5,210 bases of DNA. Source: Candidatus Galloscillospira excrementavium. Lineage in GTDB: Bacteria > Bacillota > Clostridia > Oscillospirales > Oscillospiraceae. Below are positions 1-4,995 of this stretch, in pieces (position 1 is the stretch's first letter; each line of letters opens with the position of its first letter). A program made the translations under genes and the position numbers. Location of the stretch: the NCBI GenBank assembly GCA_018711785.1, contig DVHW01000034.1:1-5210 (forward strand). The letters run 5' to 3'. The notes beneath the pieces were generated by a model. That model was given only the letters and a program-made list of their open reading frames with translations. It did no database searches and was not told where the DNA came from.

Positions 1-1
1 C

Positions 2-2419
2 ATCCTCCTGGGCGGGCGCACCGGGCGGGACGGCATCGGCGGGGCCACCGGCTCCTCCAAGAGCCATGACCTCACCAGCCTGGACACCATGGCCAGCGAG
101 GTACAGAAGGGCAACGCCCCCGAGGAGCGCAAGCTCCAGCGCCTGTTCCGGGACGGGGCGGTCACCCGGCTCATCAAGCGGTGCAACGACTTCGGCGCCG
201 GCGGGGTGTGCGTGGCCATCGGGGAGCTCGCCGACGGGCTGGAGGTGGACCTGGACGCGGTGCGCAAGAAGTACGAGGGTCTGGACGGCACGGAGCTCGC
301 CATTTCGGAGAGCCAGGAGCGCATGGCCGTGGTGGTCGCCCCCGGGGACGCGGACGCCTTCCTGGCCGCGGCGGAGCGGGAAAACCTGGAGGCCTACCCG
401 GTGGCGGTGGTCACCGAGTCCCCCCGCATGGTCCTGCGCTGGCGGGGGGAGGTCATCTGCGACCTGGCCCGTTCCTTCCTCAACACCAATGGCGCGGTGA
501 AGCACGCTGCCGTCCGGGTCCCCCGCCCGGCCCCCGCCGCCCCGAAGCGCCGCCGGAGCGACCAGGGCCCCGCCGCCTCCGCCCCCCTGCGCCGCCTGCG
601 TGCCCTGGCCCAGGAGCTGAACCTCTGCTCCCAGCGGGGGCTCATGGAGCGGTTTGACTCCTCCATCGGCGCAGCCACGGTGCTCGCCCCCTACGGGGGC
701 GCCCAGCAGCGCACCCCCGCCCAGGTCATGGCCGCCCTGCTGCCCGTGGGCCCCGGCCACGAGACCGGCGCCTGCTCGGTGATGAGCTGGGGCTTTGACC
801 CGGAGGCCATGTCCGCCGACCCCTACCGGGGGGCCGCCGGGGCGGTGGTGGAGTCGGTGGCCAAGCTGGTGGCCGCCGGGTGCGACCCCGCCAAGGTCTA
901 CCTCTCCTTCCAGGAGTTCTTTGAGAAGCTGCGGGAGGACCCCGCGCGGTGGGGCAAGCCCTTCGCCGCCCTGCTGGGGGCGCTGGACGCCCAGCTGGGC
1001 CTGGGGTGCGCCGCCATCGGCGGCAAGGACTCCATGTCCGGCTCCTTCCTGGACCTGGACGTGCCCCCCACCCTGGTGTCCTTCGCCATTGCCCCCGCCC
1101 GGGCCCGGGAGGTCCTCTCCCCCGAGTTCAAGGGCCCGGGCGGCGGCGTATACCTCTGGCCGGTCCCCCGGGGGGACTTCGCCGGCATCCGCCGGACCTG
1201 GGAGGAATTCCACGCCCTCTGTCAACAAGGGGCGGTCCGGTCGGCCTGGGCCCTGGGCTCCGGCGGCATGGCCCAGGCGGTGCTGAACATGGTCATGGGC
1301 AACGCGGTGGGCTTCGCCCTGGACAAGGAGTACGACGTGGAGGACTTCTTCGCCCCCCGGTGCGGGGAGATCCTCTTTGAAGCGGACGGAGAGGTGCCCG
1401 GCGCCATCCCGGTGGGCCGCACGGTGCCCGGCGACCGGGGCATCACCCTGGGCACCCGCGCCTCCCTCTCCCTCAACGAGCTCCTCTCCTACTGGGAGGC
1501 CCCCCTGGACCAGGTTTACCCCACCGCCACCGAGGCCGACTGGGACGACCGCTGGCCCCGGGTGGAGGCCATCTCCTGCCCCGAGCGCTCCCCCGCCGTC
1601 TTTACCGGCAAAAAGGGCACCCCCCGGGCGGTCATCCCGGTGTTCCCCGGCACCAACTGCGAGTACGACACCGCCGCCGCCTGCCTCCGGGCCGGCATCT
1701 CCCCGGAGATCGTGGTGGTGCGCAACCTCACCCCCGAGGCCCTGAGGGAGTCGGCCCAGGCCCTGGTGGAGGCCATCGGCCGGGCCCAGATGGTCATTCT
1801 CCCCGGCGGCTTCTCCGGCGGCGACGAGCCCGACGGCTCGGCCAAGTTCATCTGCTCCTTCTTCCGCAACAGCGCCCTCACCGACGCCACCCACGACCTG
1901 CTCCAGAACCGGGACGGGCTGATGCTGGGCATCTGCAACGGCTTCCAGGCCCTCATCAAGCTGGGCCTGGTGCCCTTCGGCGCCATCCGCCCCATGGACG
2001 GGAGCTGCCCCACCCTGACGTACAACCACATCGGCCGCCACCAGAGCCGGTATGTCACCACCCGGGTGGCCAGCGTCCGCTCCCCCTGGATGCTCAAGAG
2101 CCGGGTGGGGGACCTGCACACCATCCCCATCTCCCACGGGGAGGGCCGCTTCGTCTGCCCCCCCGCCCTGCTGCGGGACCTCATCGCCGCCGGTCAGGTG
2201 GCCACCCAGTACGTCAGCCCCTTCACCCGCCAGCCCGACATGCACATCGACGTCAATCCCAACGGGTCGGACGCCTGTGTGGAGGGCCTCTTCTCCCCGG
2301 ACGGCCGGGTGTTCGGCAAGATGGGCCACTCGGAGCGCTATGGCCGGTATGTGGCCAAAAATATCCCCGGCGAGAAGTACCAGCCCCTCTTTGAGAGCGG
2401 CGCGGCCTACTTCAAATAA
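2..2419 (+). CDS. purL: Phosphoribosylformylglycinamidine synthase (FGAM synthase), single-chain form, 5'-truncated by window edge
   Basis: Cytosolic enzyme of de novo purine synthesis: FGAR + ATP + glutamine + water gives FGAM + ADP + phosphate + glutamate. The reading frame enters from the left edge; 805 residues to the TAA are present, out of about 1,250 usual for the single-chain clostridial type, so roughly the first 430 are outside. Visible in order (numbered from position 2): the glycine-rich motif GRTGRDGIGGATGSS (5-19), FGAGGV (64-69) of the first AIRS-like C-terminal half, a Pro/Arg-rich linker (about 171-197), the second AIRS-like half with GGKDSM (340-345), and a fused class I glutaminase from about 542. 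The glutaminase has nucleophile Cys645 in GICNG and the His776/Glu778 pair in GHSER, so it looks active and no separate PurQ is needed. Clostridia with a fused PurL normally lack purS/purQ. Codon use is extremely G/C-ending. A terminator follows within 20 nt, so this is the last gene of its transcript. Confidence 0.97.
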   Translation: MLLGGRTGRDGIGGATGSSKSHDLTSLDTMASEVQKGNAPEERKLQRLFRDGAVTRLIKRCNDFGAGGVCVAIGELADGLEVDLDAVRKKYEGLDGTELAISESQERMAVVVAPGDADAFLAAAERENLEAYPVAVVTESPRMVLRWRGEVICDLARSFLNTNGAVKHAAVRVPRPAPAAPKRRRSDQGPAASAPLRRLRALAQELNLCSQRGLMERFDSSIGAATVLAPYGGAQQRTPAQVMAALLPVGPGHETGACSVMSWGFDPEAMSADPYRGAAGAVVESVAKLVAAGCDPAKVYLSFQEFFEKLREDPARWGKPFAALLGALDAQLGLGCAAIGGKDSMSGSFLDLDVPPTLVSFAIAPARAREVLSPEFKGPGGGVYLWPVPRGDFAGIRRTWEEFHALCQQGAVRSAWALGSGGMAQAVLNMVMGNAVGFALDKEYDVEDFFAPRCGEILFEADGEVPGAIPVGRTVPGDRGITLGTRASLSLNELLSYWEAPLDQVYPTATEADWDDRWPRVEAISCPERSPAVFTGKKGTPRAVIPVFPGTNCEYDTAAACLRAGISPEIVVVRNLTPEALRESAQALVEAIGRAQMVILPGGFSGGDEPDGSAKFICSFFRNSALTDATHDLLQNRDGLMLGICNGFQALIKLGLVPFGAIRPMDGSCPTLTYNHIGRHQSRYVTTRVASVRSPWMLKSRVGDLHTIPISHGEGRFVCPPALLRDLIAAGQVATQYVSPFTRQPDMHIDVNPNGSDACVEGLFSPDGRVFGKMGHSERYGRYVAKNIPGEKYQPLFESGAAYFK

Positions 2420-2434
2420 GATAAGTACATCTCC

Positions 2435-2470
2435 CGCCCCGGGCCCCGCTGAGGTCCGGGGCGCTTTCTT
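2435..2470 (+). terminator. Intrinsic terminator of purL
   Basis: An 11-bp GC-rich stem (2435-2445 with 2453-2463, one G.U pair) with a 7-nt loop is followed by CTTTCTT. It starts 15 nt after the purL stop codon, the expected place for a Rho-independent terminator. Confidence 0.88.
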
Positions 2471-2505
2471 GCCGCCGGACATTTTTCACGGAATTTTAAT
2501 CTCCC

Positions 2506-2522
2506 CTTTAAGGCGGCTTTAA
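2506..2522 (+). repeat. Direct repeat CTTTAA-N5-CTTTAA in promoter region, possible response-regulator site
   Basis: Two identical hexamers lie at 2506-2511 and 2517-2522, exactly 11 bp apart, about one helical turn. A related TTTTAA sits just upstream at 2494-2499. Hexamer-N5-hexamer direct repeats are the typical target form of OmpR/PhoB-class regulators (for example the PmrA/BasR and PhoP boxes). The repeat lies 12 bp upstream of the -10 box proposed for the small membrane protein gene, covering the -35 zone, where an activator of this class would sit. The repeat is observed; its function as a binding site is inferred. Confidence 0.45.
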
Positions 2523-2530
2523 CCAGGCCG

Positions 2531-2539
2531 TGGTACCAT
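2531..2539 (+). promoter_or_regulatory. Probable extended -10 promoter for the small membrane protein
   Basis: TGGTACCAT fits an extended -10 element (TGn followed by TACCAT, a weak match to TATAAT). No acceptable -35 box lies 16-19 bp upstream; instead that zone holds the CTTTAA direct repeats. A start near 2546 would give a leader of roughly 23 nt, leaving room for the ribosome binding site. Activator dependence is inferred from the missing -35. Confidence 0.42.
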
Positions 2540-2551
2540 AGGGGCAACATC

Positions 2552-2560
2552 AAAGGAGGT
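2552..2560 (+). promoter_or_regulatory. Ribosome binding site fixing the start of the small membrane protein
   Basis: AAAGGAGGT is a near-perfect anti-16S match. Eight bases separate it from the ATG at 2569, which makes this start and this short gene convincing despite the lack of homology recognised by eye. Confidence 0.85.
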
Positions 2561-2568
2561 CGTTCTCT

Positions 2569-2799
2569 ATGATCACTCTGGCCCTCGTTCTGGTGGCCGT
2601 TATCGTTGTGGCTGCTGTCATCCTCTCCATCCTCAGCGTGCCCTTCCTCATCATTCTCGGGCTGCTCCCTTGGGCCCTCACCGTCCTCGGCATCATCCTG
2701 CTCATCAAGGCTCTCTTTGAAAAGCCGGTGCGCTGGGAGAACTTCATGCCCGCCGTCATCGCCTTTGTGGTCTCCGCCGTCCTGCGGTGGATTTTCTAA
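2569..2799 (+). CDS. Small hydrophobic membrane protein of unknown function (76 aa)
   Basis: I do not recognise a named family. The protein is almost wholly hydrophobic: residues 2-46 form one uninterrupted apolar stretch that can make two transmembrane helices (about 2-22 and 24-46, with Pro25 and Pro34 as possible breaks). A short charged segment follows (47-59; K47, E51, K52, R55, E57), then a third possible helix (60-75). There is no cleavable signal peptide and no cysteine. The strong ribosome binding site and correct spacing argue that it is a real gene. It has a private promoter region after the purL terminator. Its stop is 82 nt before the VanR-like gene, and no T-tailed terminator lies between, so co-transcription by read-through is possible. 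Small membrane proteins beside envelope-stress regulators can act as accessory sensors or stress effectors; that role here is only a suggestion. Confidence 0.82.
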   Translation: MITLALVLVAVIVVAAVILSILSVPFLIILGLLPWALTVLGIILLIKALFEKPVRWENFMPAVIAFVVSAVLRWIF

Positions 2800-2827
2800 A
2801 GGTTTTCTTACCTTTGGGCCGGAATTC

Positions 2828-2857
2828 TTGACTTGACTGCCTCCCTTTCGCTATAAT
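2828..2857 (+). promoter_or_regulatory. Sigma-A type promoter of the VanR-like regulator gene
   Basis: A perfect -10 TATAAT (2852-2857) is paired with TTGACT (2828-2833) at an 18-nt spacing. A second overlapping TTGACT at 2833-2838 is only 13 nt from the -10 and is unlikely to be used. Transcription would begin near 2864, giving a leader of about 18 nt that is essentially just the ribosome binding site. The -10 lies between the arms of a long inverted repeat, so the promoter is probably regulated. Confidence 0.82.
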
Positions 2858-2876
2858 CAGGCAAAAGGGAGGCGGT
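2836..2876 (+). repeat. 13-bp inverted repeat enclosing the -10 box and covering the Shine-Dalgarno of the VanR-like gene
   Basis: Left arm ACTGCCTCCCTTT (2836-2848) and right arm AAAGGGAGGCGGT (2864-2876) are complementary at 12 of 13 positions, the exception becoming G.U in RNA; the inner 10 bp are perfect. The 15-nt interval holds TATAAT. The right arm contains GGGAGG (2867-2872), the ribosome binding site for the ATG at 2882. As DNA this has the geometry of a repressor operator with arm centres 28 bp apart. As RNA it can fold only in transcripts that start upstream of 2836, because the local promoter starts near 2864; in such read-through RNA it would hide the ribosome binding site. Confidence 0.75.
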
Positions 2877-2881
2877 AGCCC

Positions 2882-3574
2882 ATGGAGGCAAACATTCTGG
2901 TGGTGGATGATGAGCCCGAGATCGCGGACCTGGTACAGGTCTATCTCAAGAGCGAGGGCTTTACGGTGTTCTCCTGCCTGAACGGCGCGGACGCGCTGGA
3001 GTGCGTGCGCACCCAGGCGCTGGACCTGGCCATCCTGGACGTGATGCTCCCCGACATCTCCGGCTTCACCCTGTGCAGCGAGATCCGCAAGGACCACCAC
3101 TTCCCGGTCATCATGCTCACCGCCAAGACCGAGGATATGGACAAGATCACCGGCCTCACCATCGGCGCGGACGACTATATCACCAAGCCCTTCAACCCCC
3201 TGGAGCTGGTGGCCCGGGTGAAGGCCCAGCTGCGGCGGTACACCCGCTACAACAGCGACGACCGCGCCCCCTCCGCCGACGTCATCGACTTCAACGGCCT
3301 GGTCATCAACCGCAGCACCCACGAGTGCCTGCTCTACGACGAGCCCCTGAGCCTGACCCCCATCGAGTTTGATATCCTGTGGATGCTCTGCGAGAACCGG
3401 GGGCAGGTCATCTCCGCCGAGCGGCTGTTCGAGACCGTGTGGGGGGAGAAGTACCTGGACCGGAACAACACCGTCATGGTCCACATCCGCCGCCTGCGGG
3501 AGAAGATGCACGAGCCAAGCCGCAACCCCCGGTTCATCAAGACGGTCTGGGGGGTGGGCTACAAGATCGACTGA
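2882..3574 (+). CDS. VanR-like OmpR/PhoB-class response regulator, orphan in this window
   Basis: A 230-residue, full-length cytosolic two-component regulator. The receiver domain (about 4-118) has the acidic pocket Asp9/Asp10, phospho-acceptor Asp53 in LAILDVMLP, switch Thr80 and Lys102 in YITKPF, so it should be phosphorylatable. A short linker leads to a winged-helix DNA-binding domain (about 134-229) with the recognition helix near 195-209 (NNTVMVHIRRLREKM) and the wing ending TVWGVGYKID. Stretches such as KITGLTIGADDYITKPF, LELVARVKAQLRRY, LVINRSTHEC and IKTVWGVGYKI match VanR of glycopeptide-resistance operons as I remember it. GGGAGG 9 nt upstream fixes the ATG start. No sensor kinase follows: the gene ends 86 nt before a tRNA, and no vanS, vanH, vanA or vanX is present. 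It may pair with a kinase elsewhere or sense another envelope signal; resistance should not be inferred. No T-tailed terminator is visible before the tRNA promoter. Confidence 0.95.
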   Translation: MEANILVVDDEPEIADLVQVYLKSEGFTVFSCLNGADALECVRTQALDLAILDVMLPDISGFTLCSEIRKDHHFPVIMLTAKTEDMDKITGLTIGADDYITKPFNPLELVARVKAQLRRYTRYNSDDRAPSADVIDFNGLVINRSTHECLLYDEPLSLTPIEFDILWMLCENRGQVISAERLFETVWGEKYLDRNNTVMVHIRRLREKMHEPSRNPRFIKTVWGVGYKID

Positions 3575-3602
3575 AATTTTCCGCTTTTTCTGCGATTCAT
3601 GG

Positions 3603-3631
3603 TTGACAAACCCGGGCAAATCGGGTATACT
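3603..3631 (+). promoter_or_regulatory. Strong promoter of the tRNA cluster
   Basis: Perfect TTGACA (3603-3608), a 17-nt spacer and TATACT (3626-3631, one mismatch to consensus) form the best promoter in the window. Predicted start is near 3638, about 22 nt before the first tRNA. A short inverted repeat ACCCG/CGGGT (3610-3614, 3622-3626) occupies the spacer; I attach no function to it. Confidence 0.92.
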
Positions 3632-3660
3632 AGCTCTTGCCCTGTTTGAGGGGCCCGTAT

Positions 3661-3737
3661 GGCGGCATAGCTCAGTTGGCTAGAGCACTCGGTTCATACC
3701 CGAGTTGTCCCCGGTTCAAATCCAGGTGCCGCTACCA
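3661..3737 (+). tRNA. tRNA-Met(CAT), elongator type
   Basis: A 77-nt cloverleaf with encoded CCA: acceptor GGCGGCA/TGCCGCT (G1.U72 wobble), D-stem GCTC/GAGC, anticodon stem CTCGG/CCGAG with loop TTCATAC, and T-loop TTCAAAT. The absence of the initiator hallmarks (unpaired position 1-72, three G-C pairs in the anticodon stem) and the TTCATAC loop point to elongator methionine rather than initiator or lysidine-modified Ile tRNA. The G1.U72 pair and GCTACCA end resemble the Bacillus elongator tRNA-Met. The T-stem CCCGG/CCAGG contains a C.A mismatch (third pair), which is unusual. Confidence 0.95.
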
Positions 3738-3741
3738 GAAA

Positions 3742-3763
3742 AAGACGGACCACCGTCCGTTTT
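3742..3763 (+). other. Hairpin between tRNA-Met and tRNA-Glu, weak terminator or processing element
   Basis: ACGGAC-CACC-GTCCGT (3745-3760) is a perfect 6-bp stem with a tetraloop, extendable to 9 bp (3742-3763) by A-T pairs and one G.U. The right arm ends in TTTT followed by CC, so the T-run is short and partly inside the stem. It could attenuate transcription of the two downstream tRNAs or guide trimming of the precursor. Confidence 0.5.
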
Positions 3764-3775
3764 CCATATAGAAAC

Positions 3776-3850
3776 GGCCCGGTGGTCAAGCGGCTAAGAC
3801 ACCGCCCTTTCACGGCGGTAACACGGGTTCGATTCCCGTCCGGGTCACCA
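3776..3850 (+). tRNA. tRNA-Glu(TTC)
   Basis: A 75-nt cloverleaf with encoded CCA: acceptor GGCCCGG/CCGGGTC (one G.U), anticodon stem CCGCC/GGCGG around loop CTTTCAC giving anticodon TTC, and T-arm ACGGG-TTCGATT-CCCGT. It is the second gene of the cluster, 38 nt after tRNA-Met. The run TTTTTT at 3853-3858 directly follows the CCA and may cause some 3'-end formation. Confidence 0.97.
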
Positions 3851-3874
3851 CCTTTTTTCCGCCGTTCCCCATAT

Positions 3875-3950
3875 GGAGGCATAGCTCAGCCGGTAGAGCG
3901 CTCGCCTCACACGCGAGAGGTCACAGATTCGAGTTCTGTTGTCTCCACCA
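3875..3950 (+). tRNA. tRNA-Val(CAC)
   Basis: A 76-nt cloverleaf with encoded CCA: acceptor GGAGGCA/TGTCTCC (one G.U), D-stem GCTC/GAGC, anticodon stem CTCGC/GCGAG with loop CTCACAC giving anticodon CAC, and T-arm ACAGA-TTCGAGT-TCTGT. It reads GTG codons; a dedicated CAC isoacceptor fits the strongly G/C-ending codon use of the neighbouring genes, where GTG is common. Last gene of the cluster. Confidence 0.96.
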
Positions 3951-3991
3951 GAAGCAGCCTGAAGTCAAACGACTTCGGGCTGCTTCTTTTT
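3951..3991 (+). terminator. Intrinsic terminator of the tRNA cluster
   Basis: A 16-bp stem (3951-3966 with 3971-3986, a single U.G wobble) with loop AAAC is followed at once by TTTTT (3987-3991). It begins on the first base after the tRNA-Val CCA, so the tRNA 3' end and the terminator abut. Confidence 0.96.
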
Positions 3992-4120
3992 CGCAGTCTG
4001 CCCGGCATCGGGGAAGGGCCATCCAACTCTTTCTCCATGCGCCGCCGCGGGGCGCCTGCGGTCACAGATCCCTCGCGGCCGTTTTTCTGATAAACTTCCG
4101 TGAAGAAGTCTGTCTCCCCA
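3992..4120. other. Non-coding spacer with no recognised feature
   Basis: Between the tRNA terminator and the next hairpin I find no convincing promoter, ribosome binding site or codon pattern on either strand. A small GC-rich inverted repeat near 4038-4057 lacks a T-run. The open frames crossing here on both strands also run through the tRNA-Val gene or its terminator and lack coding character. Confidence 0.5.
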
Positions 4121-4387
4121 CACCCCCGGAGCCGAAAGGCCCTGGGGGTGCGCTTTTTGGCGGGCCCCTTCGCCGCATCCCGCAGCACACGCCGGGACCC
4201 GCCGGAGCGCCGCCTTGTCGCCCTGGAGGACGGCGACCGCATCCTGGTGCTCCACAGCGGGGTGCTCACCTCCTACCCGGGGCAGGCGGGCGTGTACGCC
4301 GTGTTTCGCCTGGGGGGCGGCTCGGTGAGCGACATCCCTGAGGGAGTCCCGGAGGAGCTCCGGGACATGGGCTGGTGGGCCGGGTAG
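4100..4387 (+). pseudogene. Short ORF, possible gene remnant (95 codons, GTG start uncertain)
   Basis: No family recognised. The frame from about 4196 to the TAG at 4385 has the same G/C-ending codon pattern as purL and the regulator gene, and translates into plausible protein (ALEDGDRILVLHSGVL, then PGQAGVYAVFRLGGG, ending LRDMGWWAG). Its beginning is poor: the GTG at 4100 has no Shine-Dalgarno sequence, no promoter is visible, and codons 8-20 coincide with a terminator hairpin (4121-4158). GTG 4148 and TTG 4157 are alternative starts with only a run of G (4144-4148) nearby. The easiest reading is the 3' end of a gene whose front was lost; a short functional protein starting after the hairpin, or a chance ORF, remain possible. 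Confidence 0.35.
4121..4158 (+). terminator. Terminator-like hairpin within the 5' part of the uncertain ORF
   Basis: CACCCCC (4121-4127) pairs perfectly with GGGGGTG (4144-4150). The stem continues to 13 positions with one G.U and one A.C mismatch, closes on a GAAA tetraloop (4134-4137), and is followed by CGC and TTTTT (4154-4158). Structure and T-run are those of an intrinsic plus-strand terminator, yet the tRNA transcript is already stopped at 3991, so what it terminates is unclear. Confidence 0.72.
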
Positions 4388-4437
4388 GCGCCGGAGTGTC
4401 TCTCGTGGCGGACGCCTTAGAACATAGAACGTGAAAT

Positions 4438-4474
4438 CTCCCCGGCGGGAGCGTGGAACGCTCCCGCCGGGGAG
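4438..4474 (+). terminator. Perfect 16-bp hairpin, probable shared terminator between converging units
   Basis: CTCCCCGGCGGGAGCG (4438-4453) and its exact complement (4459-4474) enclose loop TGGAA. On the plus strand T-rich sequence follows (TCCTTTCCCC then TTTTTT at 4485-4490). On the minus strand the hairpin lies 37 nt past the merR-type stop codon but is followed only by ATTTC, a weak T-run. It probably stops both converging transcripts, better on the plus strand. Confidence 0.78.
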
Positions 4475-4511
4475 TCCTTTCCCCTTTTTTCGCTTCTGCA
4501 CTCTCCCGGCA

Positions 4512-4937
4512 TCACGGTGCGGAGCAGTCCCCCGCTCCGTTGCAGCCGTGCCCGGGCCTGGGGCTCCGGCCCATCCTCTCCCGGCCCATCAGCCCCCGCT
4601 CGTACAGGTCGATCTTGTGGTCCAGCCGGTCCAGGGAGGCCTGCATCTCCGCCATCCGGGCCAGGAGCTGCTCCCGCTGCTCCTTCAGCAGCTCCTTCCG
4701 GGCGTCCAAGGTAGCATCCCCCTGCTGGTAGAGGGCTACGTACTCGATAAGGGCCTCGATCTGCACGCCGGCGGAGCGCATACACTTCATCAGCTCCACC
4801 CCGCCGCAGGAGGCCTCGTCGTAGTCCCGGATGCCGCTCCGGTTCCGGGGCACCGGCGGGATGAGGCCGATGCGCTCATAGTAGCGCAGGGTGTCCGCTG
4901 ATATGCCGTATTTCTGGCTCACTTCCGCAATCGTCAT
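4512..4937 (-). CDS. MerR-family transcriptional regulator, AdhR/NmlR-like (141 aa)
   Basis: A DNA-binding activator/repressor. The N-terminal winged helix (1-70) has the standard MerR features: IAEVSQKYGISADTLRYYER (3-22), GLIPPV and the wing arginines R31/R33/R37 with Tyr39. A dimerisation coiled coil spans about 77-115. Sequences DTLRYYERIGLIPPV, KCMRSAGV and IEYVALYQQGD are those of the AdhR/NmlR-type subgroup that responds to aldehydes or nitrosative/thiol stress; Cys52 is at the position of the conserved sensor cysteine known for AdhR. A second cysteine, Cys44, is nearby, and the tail after the coiled coil carries His130, Cys132 and Cys138. The start is set by AGGAGG 7 nt upstream of ATG 4937; the frame is open further to 5090 but that extension crosses the promoter and operator. 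No target gene (alcohol dehydrogenase, aldo-keto reductase) follows it on this strand; it ends at a hairpin. Confidence 0.93.
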   Translation of the reverse strand: MTIAEVSQKYGISADTLRYYERIGLIPPVPRNRSGIRDYDEASCGGVELMKCMRSAGVQIEALIEYVALYQQGDATLDARKELLKEQREQLLARMAEMQASLDRLDHKIDLYERGLMGRERMGRSPRPGHGCNGAGDCSAP

Positions 4938-4944
4938 GGTGCTT

Positions 4945-4950
4945 CCTCCT
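4945..4950 (-). promoter_or_regulatory. Ribosome binding site deciding the MerR start
   Basis: Read on the minus strand this is AGGAGG, 7 nt before ATG 4937. It selects this start over the in-frame upstream ATG at 5090, which lies beyond the promoter. Confidence 0.85.
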
Positions 4951-4995
4951 CTTGTCTCCGGCCCGTCCGGCGCGGCGGGCTTGTTCACTGATTCT

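Noticed and set aside
66..657. Plus-strand open frames inside purL in other phases
   Set aside because: They overlap the clear PurL frame and translate into Arg/Pro/Gly-rich sequence typical of shadow frames in GC-rich DNA.
1516..2184. 222-codon minus-strand open frame antisense to purL
   Set aside because: No ribosome binding site, low-complexity composition and full overlap with the conserved glutaminase domain; a by-product of high GC.
2796..2817. Inverted repeat AAAGGT/ACCTTT at the membrane-protein stop codon as a terminator
   Set aside because: The stem is A/T-rich and short and is followed by GGGCCGG instead of a T-run, so it is unlikely to terminate.
2882..3574. Glycopeptide-resistance operon
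   Set aside because: Only a VanR-like regulator is present; no VanS, VanH, ligase or VanX sequence is visible, so resistance cannot be claimed.
2756..3619. 287-codon minus-strand open frame antisense to the response regulator
   Set aside because: Long, but it mirrors the third positions of a highly conserved regulator gene and is rich in Val/Gly/Asp/His without any recognisable motif.
3694..3882. Minus-strand ORF with GFEPGTTRV / PDGNRTRVTAVK-like peptides
   Set aside because: These are familiar false translations of antisense tRNA genes, not a protein.
3951..3986. CRISPR-like or attachment-site repeat after the tRNA-Val gene
   Set aside because: The inverted repeat is a single terminator stem; there is no array and no second copy of a tRNA 3' end in the window to form att sites.
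3782..4090. Plus-strand ORF running through tRNA-Glu, tRNA-Val and the terminator
   Set aside because: It is made of tRNA sequence and lacks a ribosome binding site.
3965..4501. 178-codon minus-strand open frame downstream of the MerR gene
   Set aside because: It passes through the 16-bp hairpin and reaches the tRNA terminator, has no ribosome binding site, and shows Arg/Ala/Pro/Gly composition of a shadow frame.
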